Of a DNA stretch of 64,000 nucleotides, positions 35,577 through 44,162 are shown in pieces. Position 1 is the first letter of the stretch, and the number at the start of each line of letters is the position of its first letter. Made by a program: the position numbers and the translations under genes. This DNA is from Pontiellaceae bacterium B12219 (GTDB lineage: Bacteria; Verrucomicrobiota; Kiritimatiellia; Kiritimatiellales; Pontiellaceae): NCBI GenBank assembly GCA_029432795.1, contig JARNMJ010000003.1, positions 1 through 64,000 of the forward strand, read 5' to 3'. Below the pieces are notes generated by a model that saw only the letters and a list, made by a program, of their open reading frames with translations, did no database searches and was not told where the DNA came from.

Positions 35577-37251
35577 AATATGTCTCCACCTCGGGGAAAG
35601 CCAATTTTTCAGCGTCGTCACAGTCCTGCAGGCTGGCGACATCCAAGAGCCACGCATCCACAAATCGTTGAACATTGTCATTGCTGAATGTAACAACACC
35701 ATCTCGCAGATAAACGGTTTCGACCTCTCCGGCGTTTGGTTTTTCTTTGGCCTCCATGTTCAGATCCCTCACGGCGGCAATTCGCCGGATATCCGTTACA
35801 AAATCAAGTACCACCACTTTTTCTTTCCCCTTTGAAATTCTAAGTCCCCGACCCAATTGTTGCACAAAAATCCGGCGCGAATGGGTAGCTCTAAGAAATA
35901 CCAGAATATTAACATCTGGAACGTCGATACCCTCGTTCAATACATCCACGGCGGTTACCGCCTGAATTTTCCCTGATGAGAAGCTCAATAAAATCTGTCG
36001 TCGCTTGATTTTATCATCTACAGATAGGTTTGCTGCAGAAATCCCAGAAGATACAAGTTTGGCCGCGAAAGCGTCTGCGTGATTCTTCGAGGGAGAAAAA
36101 ACAGCGACACGGGGACTCGGAGTCTCTTTTATCACTTTCAGTAGGTGGTCGATCACTGCGTCATCACGTTGAGGAATAAACAACCTTTTATTCAGATCCC
36201 TTATGCTAAGAGATTTATGCGCAAGTTTAGGCACCTGTTCCCAATCAACGTTATCACACATCAAGCGATAATCCACTTTTGCGAGGAATCCCATGCGCAT
36301 GCCATCAATCAGGGATACTTTGGCCACAGGTTCTCCAAAGACTGATTCCACGGTAGCGCCGTCCCCCCGCCACGGCGTGGCAGTCATGCCGATCAACAGT
36401 TTTGGGGAAAGATGCTCTACACAAGATGAAAAAGCGTTCGCGAGCGCGTGATGCGCCTCATCAATAATGATCAAATCGAAGGCTGTTGGATCAATTCCTC
36501 CCAGATAGCCAAATAAAGTTTGATAAAGCCCGAAAGTAACTCCCTCCGAAGGCACGGGAGGTTCTCCGCCCATAAAAATTCTGGAAGGAATCTCTTTTGA
36601 CATTTGTCCCCAGAACGATTGCTGAAGCTGGGTGGCCAGATCGGTGGCGTGGCATAAAACCAGCACTTTTCGGTAACCCTGATGAAATAGTTTGTCAGCG
36701 ATGGTCGCAGCGATTACCGTTTTCCCCAGTCCTGTCGCCACGACAAATAACGCCTTTTGTCTTCCGGATTTGTGAGATTCAACAACGGATTGGATGATTT
36801 TAGATTGATAAGGACGAGGAACCCTACGCGCTTCACCATATGCGGGCCATTTGGAGAGAATATCTAAAAGGAACTTTCCATTCCATAGTCGCACATCGTA
36901 TCCCTGCGCTTTTAGTTCGTCCCTGCGAGTATATGCGGATCGAGTGAAATCACCGTTGGTTGCCACCACCACAATGCGAGCTTTATAATGCGATTGACCT
37001 ACAATAGCTTGATCAATAGCGCTTTTGCCTACATACGAACTGGAACTGACGGCTTTTACCTGAACCAGATAGGAGTCCGTTCCTCGAACCGCCAGCACAT
37101 CGGCTCCTTTGTCGCCAGTTTCCCCCACATATTGGATATCTCGCCAGCCGCAGTGCTGCAAAAGTCGCGATACCGCGAGTTCCAGTGCCCGCCAATCGCC
37201 TCCCTGCATAATCGGGTCAGTAAGGAACGTATTCTCACGGGGTTCGCTCAT
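35566..37251 (-). CDS. Mrr-type endonuclease fused to SF2 helicase
   Basis: 561 residues. The N terminus is a PD-(D/E)xK restriction domain of the Mrr type: Glu24, Asp51 (DKGADVLAV) and QVK at residues 64-66. Then a superfamily 2 helicase: Walker A VVATGLGKTV, DEAH (IIIDEAHHALA), TATPWRGD and the motif VI phrase QQLGRGLRISKGKEK. It should translocate on DNA and cut it, as the restriction arm of the operon. It overlaps the MORC-like gene by 4 nt and the next gene by 11 nt. Confidence 0.9.
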   Translation of the reverse strand: MSEPRENTFLTDPIMQGGDWRALELAVSRLLQHCGWRDIQYVGETGDKGADVLAVRGTDSYLVQVKAVSSSSYVGKSAIDQAIVGQSHYKARIVVVATNGDFTRSAYTRRDELKAQGYDVRLWNGKFLLDILSKWPAYGEARRVPRPYQSKIIQSVVESHKSGRQKALFVVATGLGKTVIAATIADKLFHQGYRKVLVLCHATDLATQLQQSFWGQMSKEIPSRIFMGGEPPVPSEGVTFGLYQTLFGYLGGIDPTAFDLIIIDEAHHALANAFSSCVEHLSPKLLIGMTATPWRGDGATVESVFGEPVAKVSLIDGMRMGFLAKVDYRLMCDNVDWEQVPKLAHKSLSIRDLNKRLFIPQRDDAVIDHLLKVIKETPSPRVAVFSPSKNHADAFAAKLVSSGISAANLSVDDKIKRRQILLSFSSGKIQAVTAVDVLNEGIDVPDVNILVFLRATHSRRIFVQQLGRGLRISKGKEKVVVLDFVTDIRRIAAVRDLNMEAKEKPNAGEVETVYLRDGVVTFSNDNVQRFVDAWLLDVASLQDCDDAEKLAFPEVETYYGE

Positions 37252-39626
37252 TGCATCAACCCCTCCAACAGAGTTAATGTGTTTGCGTATCTTAGGAGCT
37301 CTTGTTTTCCCTGATTTCTTCCTGCCTGTAACAGAATAATCACGTCCGACAAATAGGTGTTCACTTTTTCAAGGGAGTTTCTGCGTAGTCGTTCCCGCAT
37401 CGCGTCTCCCCCAATATTAAGATCTGAGTAAGGCTGATCAAATAGTTTCCCATCCATAAAATCAGCGGGGAATTCCAGCAGTAACCGTCGGAGCGTGCTG
37501 TTTGCGACAAACGAAAGTGTTTGAACTGCGGAATCCTCGAAATTTTGGTACGCTTCAAGCAAGTGGGGAGCCTCATCGAGCAATCGGGTGGCCAACTCCT
37601 CTTCCTCAGCTTCCACCGCTTGAATGGTCTCTTTAACTTTATTAAATCGGTGACCTAGTAGAGTCGGCAATCGCTCCTTAATTTCCGAAAGAATGGCTTC
37701 TGCTCTTTCCTGAAGAGCCTGTGTGTTTATTCGCTCTTCTCCTAGGTGATTGTCCACCAGCCCCAGAAAGGCTTCCTGAATTGATACGCCGGGTTCCCTT
37801 AACGAGAACTTTTCGGCCAATATTTGCAAGAGCATCTGTTTGGAGGAAATTGGATATTCCGCGAGTACGGGATGGGTCGGATCAAAGAAGAAATCAACCT
37901 CTATTCCATCTAAAAAAAGGTGACAAGGAATACGTTTCCCCTGAAGTTTTATCTGACCGCTTTTAATCCGCCATGCAGTTACCTCCATCCCCGGCGATGA
38001 GTTGTGAGTATAACTGCCTGATAGCGATTCATGTTTGTCCGAATCAGCGATGAGGCTGTCACGATCAGAAGTCTGAGGTGCCGGAACAACTGGTTCCGGG
38101 GATGACGAGGGAATGGTTGGCGTGACTGGTTGCGCAGGTGCCGGAACCTCTTCTCCCCCACCAGAGGGCAGGTAGGAATCAACATCATCCGACGGAGCGT
38201 TCCCAACGTTAACAGGAGTCAAGCCTCCCCCACCATCGCCTCGCTCTCTATCGGATTCTTGAGCGACTCGGTACCACTTTTCGTCTGTTTCATAATCAAG
38301 ATCGCCCGAGTGGAATCTGGCCGCAAACTCTTTAGCCATGGAGTTTGGAATTGCCAAATTCTTGGTGCCAGGATCTGTTCTGCGATAGGCGTTAACCAGC
38401 TTGCCCAGCGGGGAGTCGTTATCTCCGTCGTATTGAAGAAGCTTCCGTTGTTTGGGGAGAATCGGTCCCGCACCACGAATCGCCTCAACGGTCAACCTCC
38501 AAGCCCGGTCCGTCGTATCAAAACCATTTTTCTGATAAGTCGGAATCAGATAGTCGACATGCAGTTCCCCGACGATTCGTCCACCGACGGTGGATCCAAG
38601 TTCGACGGGATATTCAGTAACAGTTGTCCCTGTATCGGGGTTATCATAAGAAAAAAGTGATTTATCCGAGACTAATATTTTTCGCCCGTTCCTAACGAAA
38701 TCAACACCGAATTCAGACGGGTGCGCAAACCGCTGGATTCCAATCCACCCTTTGAGTCTGCGTGCCCTGCGAACAATGTGATCCGGTAATGCCTCTCCAT
38801 TACTCATGGCTATATCCAACTCAACAGCCTCGTCTCCCGACAAGTAGCGATTGCGCAAAGAGTCAAAGTAAGACTCCCCAAGATCCCGATTGATCTGTTG
38901 TACCGCCTCGACCTTGATTCCTTTTCTGGTAATAAAACGAGAGCTGTTCCACACGCAGTGAGGACGAGGGCATAGTTGCTTCCCCTGAACATAAATCGAC
39001 AATTTTCCGCGACTCAGAATGGGGGTATAGATCGTTTCGAGCTGCCTTTTAATCGCGCTCTCCTTACGCTTGATCTCTCCAATCACCCCATCTTTTAGTT
39101 TTCGAACTATGATTTTTGTTCCGGATTCAGAGGGATCATTTTTGGGAACACGTACCACCGGGGCGGAAAAAGTCTGATCCTTAATCAGCTGTTCGAAGCT
39201 GATTCTGATACCAACCCACGCATCTCCTTCGGGAGTAGCGGACAAAAACGTGGTCTCGTCGCCTAGACGGGCGGTTGAAATATTGAATCCCATGCCGAAC
39301 AGGCCAAGGTTATGAATGGGATCATTGCTCGAATATCCTGCTTTGGCCGCTTTCTGCAGAACTTCAAGCTCCATGCCAAGGCCATTGTCCTGAATGACGA
39401 TTTCGCGATCAGGAGCCGCTACGGAATCGGTGGACCAGTGAATATCAACACGGGGTGATTCGATAACCTTTCCGTGACTTTTCGCCTCATTGAAGGCATC
39501 AAGAGAATTGTCAGTCAATTCCGCCAGACATTGCCATGCCGCGAACGGAATATCCCCCAACGTTCGTAAAATTCTTGGAGTTGGCGTGATATCCACAATT
39601 TCGGAAATGTTCGATTCGATTATCAT
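37248..39626 (-). CDS. MORC-like GHKL ATPase
   Basis: 792 residues. The N-terminal GHKL ATPase domain has the N box (E36, N40, D43 in ELTDNSLDA), G1 DNGLGM at 80-85 and G2 GLFGMGF at 108-114. An S5-like domain follows. A Pro-rich linker (about 510-560) leads to a C-terminal helical half with coiled-coil pattern. Such MORC/MutL-related ATPases are known in restriction-modification gene clusters, where they are thought to clamp or loop DNA. Stop/start overlaps tie it to the methyltransferase and helicase genes. Confidence 0.88.
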   Translation of the reverse strand: MIIESNISEIVDITPTPRILRTLGDIPFAAWQCLAELTDNSLDAFNEAKSHGKVIESPRVDIHWSTDSVAAPDREIVIQDNGLGMELEVLQKAAKAGYSSNDPIHNLGLFGMGFNISTARLGDETTFLSATPEGDAWVGIRISFEQLIKDQTFSAPVVRVPKNDPSESGTKIIVRKLKDGVIGEIKRKESAIKRQLETIYTPILSRGKLSIYVQGKQLCPRPHCVWNSSRFITRKGIKVEAVQQINRDLGESYFDSLRNRYLSGDEAVELDIAMSNGEALPDHIVRRARRLKGWIGIQRFAHPSEFGVDFVRNGRKILVSDKSLFSYDNPDTGTTVTEYPVELGSTVGGRIVGELHVDYLIPTYQKNGFDTTDRAWRLTVEAIRGAGPILPKQRKLLQYDGDNDSPLGKLVNAYRRTDPGTKNLAIPNSMAKEFAARFHSGDLDYETDEKWYRVAQESDRERGDGGGGLTPVNVGNAPSDDVDSYLPSGGGEEVPAPAQPVTPTIPSSSPEPVVPAPQTSDRDSLIADSDKHESLSGSYTHNSSPGMEVTAWRIKSGQIKLQGKRIPCHLFLDGIEVDFFFDPTHPVLAEYPISSKQMLLQILAEKFSLREPGVSIQEAFLGLVDNHLGEERINTQALQERAEAILSEIKERLPTLLGHRFNKVKETIQAVEAEEEELATRLLDEAPHLLEAYQNFEDSAVQTLSFVANSTLRRLLLEFPADFMDGKLFDQPYSDLNIGGDAMRERLRRNSLEKVNTYLSDVIILLQAGRNQGKQELLRYANTLTLLEGLMQ

Positions 39627-40654
39627 GGTGTGTTCTCCAGAAAGTTCATTATTGATTTCGCAACTTTATTTCCGAGCAAGGGGGGAACGGCATTGCCGAT
39701 TTGCATCACATTGGCTGTAGCTGAATGTGGAAACTCAAAATTATCGGGAAACGTTTGTAATCTAGCGCATTCACGAACCGTAAGCCTTCGCTCAAGCGCA
39801 TAGTGAAATTGAACCCTGGATTTCGCGTTGGCTCGTATGGTGTAGGACGGTTGATCCGCAGGATTTCTCTCATCGCCTTGTCCATTGCCATTTTTCGCCC
39901 GTGATGCCTTGAAATACTGAGATTGATTCGCGATGGATTCATCCACAACATTCTCTAAATCCTCCAGCGCCCATTGTGTGGTCCGGTAGGTGTTTTCAGA
40001 GTGTGATTTTCTCGGTTTTGTCGGAAAACCCGCAATATCATCCCGCACCGCGATAATGAAAAGTCGGGTTCTTCGCTGCGGAACACCGTAGTCGGGCGCG
40101 AAAAGCGTCCACACTTCCACCTTGTATCCCACTCGGGAGAGATCTTCTCTGATCTTTTCCAGTACCTCGCCCTTTTCCATATTCGCCAGCCCGGGGACAT
40201 TTTCTCCGACCACAACTTTGGGCGAATGAATTTCCATATATTGTATAAGCGACTGATAGAGCCGCCCACGGGTTGAGGACAGTCCATGCCTTGGTCCGCA
40301 GGTGGCGAAATCCTGACAAGGAAAGCCTCCAATCAAGACATCAGCCTTTGGCACCTCATGGGCTGAGTAATTTGACAGATCCCGGACTTCGGCGTGATCA
40401 GAGATATTCTGTTTGTAGGTTTCAATACACTTTTCATCATAATCGTAAGCGGCGAGCATTTCGATGGGTTGTTTCGGAATACGGACTCCTTTGTAAGTGA
40501 ATCCTCCAACAAATCCCAAATCCAAACCACCGCAACCACAAAAAAAGGAGACGACGGATGTCGTTTTCCTTTTCACTCCGTTCTTCCGACGCAAAGTGCC
40601 TCGGGGTTTACCCCTTGTCGCTCTTATAATTCTCAAATGCTTAATACTTGTCAT
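39623..40654 (-). CDS. DNA (cytosine-5) methyltransferase
   Basis: 343 residues with the C5-MTase motifs in order: I FFCGCGGLDLG, IV GGFPCQDFATCG with the catalytic Cys, VI GENVPGL, VIII QRRTRLFI, IX RECARLQTFPD and X QIGNAVPPLL. The target-recognition region lies between motifs VIII and IX. The start used overlaps the end of the small HTH gene. It should mark host DNA against the operon's own nuclease. The recognised sequence cannot be read from the protein; the adjacent vsr suggests a Dcm-like context. Confidence 0.93.
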   Translation of the reverse strand: MTSIKHLRIIRATRGKPRGTLRRKNGVKRKTTSVVSFFCGCGGLDLGFVGGFTYKGVRIPKQPIEMLAAYDYDEKCIETYKQNISDHAEVRDLSNYSAHEVPKADVLIGGFPCQDFATCGPRHGLSSTRGRLYQSLIQYMEIHSPKVVVGENVPGLANMEKGEVLEKIREDLSRVGYKVEVWTLFAPDYGVPQRRTRLFIIAVRDDIAGFPTKPRKSHSENTYRTTQWALEDLENVVDESIANQSQYFKASRAKNGNGQGDERNPADQPSYTIRANAKSRVQFHYALERRLTVRECARLQTFPDNFEFPHSATANVMQIGNAVPPLLGNKVAKSIMNFLENTP

Positions 40655-40850
40655 TAGTTCCACTCTTCTCGTCCGCTCCACCGGCCTCTATCCACGCATC
40701 CACTTGGCTTACCTTGAATTTCCAAAGACGGCCCATCCGGTGTGCGGGCATGTCATGCTTATCGATCCACTTGTAAACAGTATCTTTGCTGACACCAAGA
40801 TGTTGGCATATTTCATCGGCGGAGAACCATCGATCTTCTGTTTCTGTCAT
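40641..40850 (-). CDS. Small excisionase-type HTH protein
   Basis: About 69 residues, almost entirely a MerR-like/excisionase HTH (WFSADEICQHLGVSKDTVYKWI then MGRLWKFKVSQVDAWI). It is first in the defence operon and overlaps the methyltransferase gene. The likely role is autoregulation of the operon, so that the methyltransferase appears before the nuclease, rather than excision. The start chosen omits a 10-residue extension that lacks a ribosome site. Confidence 0.85.
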   Translation of the reverse strand: MTETEDRWFSADEICQHLGVSKDTVYKWIDKHDMPAHRMGRLWKFKVSQVDAWIEAGGADEKSGTNDKY

Positions 40851-40973
40851 CCTATAAATCCTTATTTTACTGGAGCGCATTTATGCTATTCAGCGTAACG
40901 ATCTGTAAACAATCGGCACAATATATCAAAAATTTTGTGTTCATAAAGCGATTTGAGCCGATTTCGGCTAATC

Positions 40974-41486
40974 TCACCCGTTCTCAATGACACTACAATC
41001 CCAATATCCATTGTAAATCCGCATCTCTGCATGACCCAACAATATGTCTGAACCGAGATAGATCCAGCAGGTGTGTAAACTGCTTTTGCTTTTTACCACC
41101 GAAAGAACCCGGTCATACATGCTCCTACCGTGAGGGTTGAATCCTTCCAGTCGGTCGATGGGCGGTAAATTAATGCCGGGTTCGTTAAAGGTCATCAGTT
41201 CGCCATGAATGAGATCCCAATCGCCGTCCGGACGTTGCATGGCGTTTACCGGTAATTCGATGTTGTTCTGTATTTGAGTATCGGTCAATGGATCGGCGGT
41301 GCCGGTCGCGAGAATGTTTTCCGTCGGAATGACCAGAGCGGGGAATCCTGCGGGCAGATGATACAGCCTTCCCCAAGTGGTGGCGGGGTCTATGCTGACG
41401 GCCTGCGAGCAGAACCGGTCATGGTTCCAGTACCCACGCTTGAGGGTTCCGTAAACAAATATGCGTAGCTGTTGGGTTGTATTCAT
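40974..41486 (-). CDS. Gamma-glutamylcyclotransferase/AIG2-like protein
   Basis: 170 residues with the family YGTLKRG loop (12-18) and the HGEL strand that carries the catalytic Glu. GGAG is 7 nt before the ATG, which overlaps the previous stop by 4 nt. Enzymes of this fold cleave gamma-glutamyl-amine bonds. In an operon with an amidoligase it could remove or recycle the product formed by that enzyme. Confidence 0.85.
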   Translation of the reverse strand: MNTTQQLRIFVYGTLKRGYWNHDRFCSQAVSIDPATTWGRLYHLPAGFPALVIPTENILATGTADPLTDTQIQNNIELPVNAMQRPDGDWDLIHGELMTFNEPGINLPPIDRLEGFNPHGRSMYDRVLSVVKSKSSLHTCWIYLGSDILLGHAEMRIYNGYWDCSVIENG

Positions 41487-42280
41487 GCGATCACTCCTTG
41501 AGGTAATGTTCCTTTTCGTTCCTGACAAATGAATTCGAAGGGCTGCTGCTCCCACTCCTGCAGATTTTCATGATTGAAGCTCAGCATGGTGAGTGGCGGA
41601 ATTTCCAGATCCCGCCAGCCTCGCGGGTCGTCGAGCGCGGAATCTATGAACTCGGCTTCGGAGGCGTATAGAACCGCCCGACACTTGCGGTTGTAACGCA
41701 ACGTGAGCGGTTTGTTTCCTTTGAGTACGGTAATGACCCCGGGATTGAACCGTGAGGCCAACACGGCGCTCATTTGCCCGCGACAAAGGCGCAGGGCTTT
41801 GCGGAAGCCTACATCGTTCCACCCACGCTCTGAATCAAAGCAGTCGGCCAACCGGAAAATCAGCTCGCTGTCAACCTCAGCATAGCGTGGCAGTTGGAAT
41901 CGGCAGAATAGCTGGTCGGCGTTGTAGATGGTGCCGTTGTGCGTTCCGATGATGCTTCCCGCCCGAATGGGATGGTTATTGCGGCTGTTGGACTCACTGC
42001 CCCGAGTGCGCCATCGGGTATGTCCCATGAGAATGGTGGTGCGATTATTCACCTCGTCTAACACTTCGCCGAAAGTTGGATCACGAACGATGCGATGCGC
42101 CCGGCATGGTCGCTTGAAGAGCTGGAAGTCGCCGTTGGTTTGAAGTAGAGCCACGCCGGAGGCATGCGGTCCGCGCCGTTCGGAGCTGAGCAACATGCGA
42201 TGGAATACCTCGTTCAAATATTCGCGCTCGGCAATCCGGCGGCGCTTCTTCCCAAAGATGATGCCTACTTGTCCGCACAT
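41483..42280 (-). CDS. Class II glutamine amidotransferase-like protein
   Basis: 265 residues. Cys2 after Met1 (MCGQVGI) would be the N-terminal nucleophile once Met is removed. The conserved GHTRW (residues about 92-96) and GTHNGTI motifs of Ntn glutaminase domains are present. No synthase domain is attached, so it should supply ammonia or act on a gamma-glutamyl substrate with a partner. It overlaps the gene before it by 16 nt. Confidence 0.88.
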   Translation of the reverse strand: MCGQVGIIFGKKRRRIAEREYLNEVFHRMLLSSERRGPHASGVALLQTNGDFQLFKRPCRAHRIVRDPTFGEVLDEVNNRTTILMGHTRWRTRGSESNSRNNHPIRAGSIIGTHNGTIYNADQLFCRFQLPRYAEVDSELIFRLADCFDSERGWNDVGFRKALRLCRGQMSAVLASRFNPGVITVLKGNKPLTLRYNRKCRAVLYASEAEFIDSALDDPRGWRDLEIPPLTMLSFNHENLQEWEQQPFEFICQERKGTLPQGVIA

Positions 42281-42786
42281 GATGTGTCGCTCCCATTGCT
42301 GTTTGGGGGAAAGAAGATTTTCGGCTCCCCGATGATGAACTCCACGTATTCCACAAGATGGCCCGTGATCCAGTGGGCCACGTCGGGGTAGCCCATCTCG
42401 CGAATCAGATCGATGGCCACAGGAATGTCGAACATGTTGGTGCGTCCGGAATCGCGCACCGTCTCTACGGCCTCCTGAAACTGCTCGGGATACGGCGACT
42501 CGATGGTGTCCTCATCCGGCAGGAATTCCACCCAGCCGTGTTGCGCCATGCGGGTGAAAAATTCAGCGGCGGCCTGTTCAGGATCGCCCGGCAGAGGCTT
42601 CGCGCCGTCGCCTTCGATTTTGGCAAGTACCCGGAGCTGATATTCCCTCAGCGACAGGTCGGTGGTGAACGGCGTTTGATGGTGCATCTGTTCGGCGACC
42701 TCGAGGCAGGTCGGAGCCTGCACGACTCTGCCGTCGTCGATAATCGGCTTCCCGTCGAAAGCCATGGAATGGATCTTTATCTTCAT
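42265..42786 (-). CDS. Protein with C-terminal DUF5049-like domain
   Basis: 173 residues, soluble. The C-terminal part (VRDSGRTNMFDIPVAIDLIREMGY) fits the DUF5049 pattern known from phage and plasmid proteins. The N-terminal part is not recognised. It lies between the amidoligase and glutaminase genes, with a 14-nt gap to the first and an overlap with the second, so it probably acts in the same pathway or supplies its substrate. Confidence 0.65.
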   Translation of the reverse strand: MKIKIHSMAFDGKPIIDDGRVVQAPTCLEVAEQMHHQTPFTTDLSLREYQLRVLAKIEGDGAKPLPGDPEQAAAEFFTRMAQHGWVEFLPDEDTIESPYPEQFQEAVETVRDSGRTNMFDIPVAIDLIREMGYPDVAHWITGHLVEYVEFIIGEPKIFFPPNSNGSDTSCADK

Positions 42787-42800
42787 GGTGTTTCCTCCTG

Positions 42801-43742
42801 TTAAACAGAGAGGCCGGATGTTGATCCGGCCTCTGTGGGGTGGGTTGTGGTTTCTGTGGGCTGTGGTCGCCCACGTTTGAAAGCGGCATCGCCGGGCATG
42901 TTTTTCATCAGGTGCAGGCGGGCGGTTTTAAATTCGTCACCGATCAGGCCGAGGTGGAGCAGGAAGACGCGAAAGTCATATTTCGCACTCTGAATATTGA
43001 AATCCCGTTTTCGGCTGGATGCGGATCGGGCGTTGAGAGCCTTGGCGGCGATGCCCAAGCAAAACTGCAGGTAGGCTTTGATCTTTCCGGCGTGGAGCGT
43101 GGACTCGAACCAGCGGAATTCAACTGTGCCGCGATACCAAACATTGTGGAGATTGAGGCCTCGATAGCGCGTTCGGTCATAGTGCTGTGGCTGGCTGTTG
43201 TGGTAGCCGTACCAGATGCGGTTTAGTTCCTCTTTGGTGGTTGGCCGGTGCTGTTCAATACTGCGGATCAGGTCGTCGCAGACCGGACGGGTGTATTGGC
43301 TGAGGCGATTGGAGCTGATGCCGAGCGCGTGAAGAATCAATGGTTCTTGCTTGTAGACCATCTTGGCGAGGTTGCCCAGTTTTCGGCCATCAAACGGTTC
43401 CGCATCGATATGAATGTGGATGCCGCACTGCGTATTCACCCGACCGCCAGCTCGGCGGACGGCCCGAACCACCTCCTGAAACTGAGGAATTTCGTCGTAG
43501 GTCAGAACCGGACTGACCAGCTCCGCCCGCAGGTGGCTGGGAACACCGGAAAGGGATGCATCGTTGACGATTTTCCATTTACGGCCCCGCAGGTCTTTCA
43601 CTTCCCATGGGTCGTAGCAGGATGGATAACCGACGTGTCGGACGGTGCCGCCGACCACCGAGTGTACTGCCCGGGCGATCTGCTCGCGGGTTCGTTTTAC
43701 GGTTTCAATCTCAATCCCGAATCTAAGGTCTCTCAAATCCAT
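42801..43742 (-). CDS. Amidoligase (GS-like ATP-dependent peptide ligase)
   Basis: About 313 residues. GGAGG lies 7 nt before the ATG used; the longer frame would run through a stem upstream. The phrase FGIEIET (Glu11, Glu13) gives the ATP/metal glutamates; [10 protein letters not shown] and [10 protein letters not shown] match later catalytic strands of Amidoligase_2. It should join an amine to a carboxyl group with ATP. In known clusters such ligases appear with glutaminase and AIG2-like genes and are proposed to modify peptides or proteins. The substrate is unknown. Confidence 0.85.
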   Translation of the reverse strand: MDLRDLRFGIEIETVKRTREQIARAVHSVVGGTVRHVGYPSCYDPWEVKDLRGRKWKIVNDASLSGVPSHLRAELVSPVLTYDEIPQFQEVVRAVRRAGGRVNTQCGIHIHIDAEPFDGRKLGNLAKMVYKQEPLILHALGISSNRLSQYTRPVCDDLIRSIEQHRPTTKEELNRIWYGYHNSQPQHYDRTRYRGLNLHNVWYRGTVEFRWFESTLHAGKIKAYLQFCLGIAAKALNARSASSRKRDFNIQSAKYDFRVFLLHLGLIGDEFKTARLHLMKNMPGDAAFKRGRPQPTETTTHPTEAGSTSGLSV

Positions 43743-43772
43743 ACTGTGCCTCCGCTCGTGTTTCTTCTCGTT

Positions 43773-43794
43773 GCGGGGCAATCTGTTACCCCGC
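43773..43794. promoter_or_regulatory. Palindrome in the leader of the amidoligase operon
   Basis: GCGGGG and CCCCGC (6-bp arms, 10-nt loop) lie about 30 nt before the amidoligase start. It may be an operator or an mRNA stem that controls the operon. No T run follows. Confidence 0.4.
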
Positions 43795-43849
43795 TCTTTA
43801 TGGTGTGCATACACGCTCTGTGTCGGAGGTATAGCAAGTGAAAGAACAC

Positions 43850-43895
43850 GAAAAAGAACCCGCTAACACATTGGGAAAGAATATGTTAGCGGGTT
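43850..43895 (-). terminator. Terminator of the tail operon
   Basis: AACCCGCTAACA / TGTTAGCGGGTT (12-bp perfect arms) is followed on the minus strand by CTTTTTC. It lies 5 nt after the stop of the last tail-operon gene and separates it from the amidoligase operon. Confidence 0.85.
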
Positions 43896-43900
43896 GGGCG

Positions 43901-44149
43901 CTACTTTTCTTTCGATAGCAGCTCGTTATGGATGGCGATGTTGCGGGATTCATCCTGCTTCAGCTTTTCGAGAAAAGCGGAGCAGGCTTCGGCTTCTTCA
44001 AACGGGAAGTCCAGTTCAGCCTCTAATCGCTGCAGCCGATTGTGCAGGTTCTCGATCAGATTGAAGGAGTGATCCCGGACCAAACCTTCCCGTTTTTCCT
44101 GTGGAGACGGGATGAACTCGGTCATCCCGCCCCGGCGTTGAACAATCAT
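43901..44149 (-). CDS. Small coiled-coil protein, last gene of tail operon
   Basis: 82 residues with heptad-like pattern (FNLIENLHNRLQRLEAELDF). GGAGG lies 8 nt before the start. No family recognised. Being last in the tail operon it may be a small structural or chaperone protein for the fibre. Confidence 0.6.
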   Translation of the reverse strand: MIVQRRGGMTEFIPSPQEKREGLVRDHSFNLIENLHNRLQRLEAELDFPFEEAEACSAFLEKLKQDESRNIAIHNELLSKEK

Positions 44150-44162
44150 CTCGCGCCCTCCA

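Noticed and set aside
40881-40973. Promoter for the defence operon
   Set aside because: A TATATT box is visible on the minus strand, but the matching -35 is weak and the spacing is poor, so a site cannot be supported.
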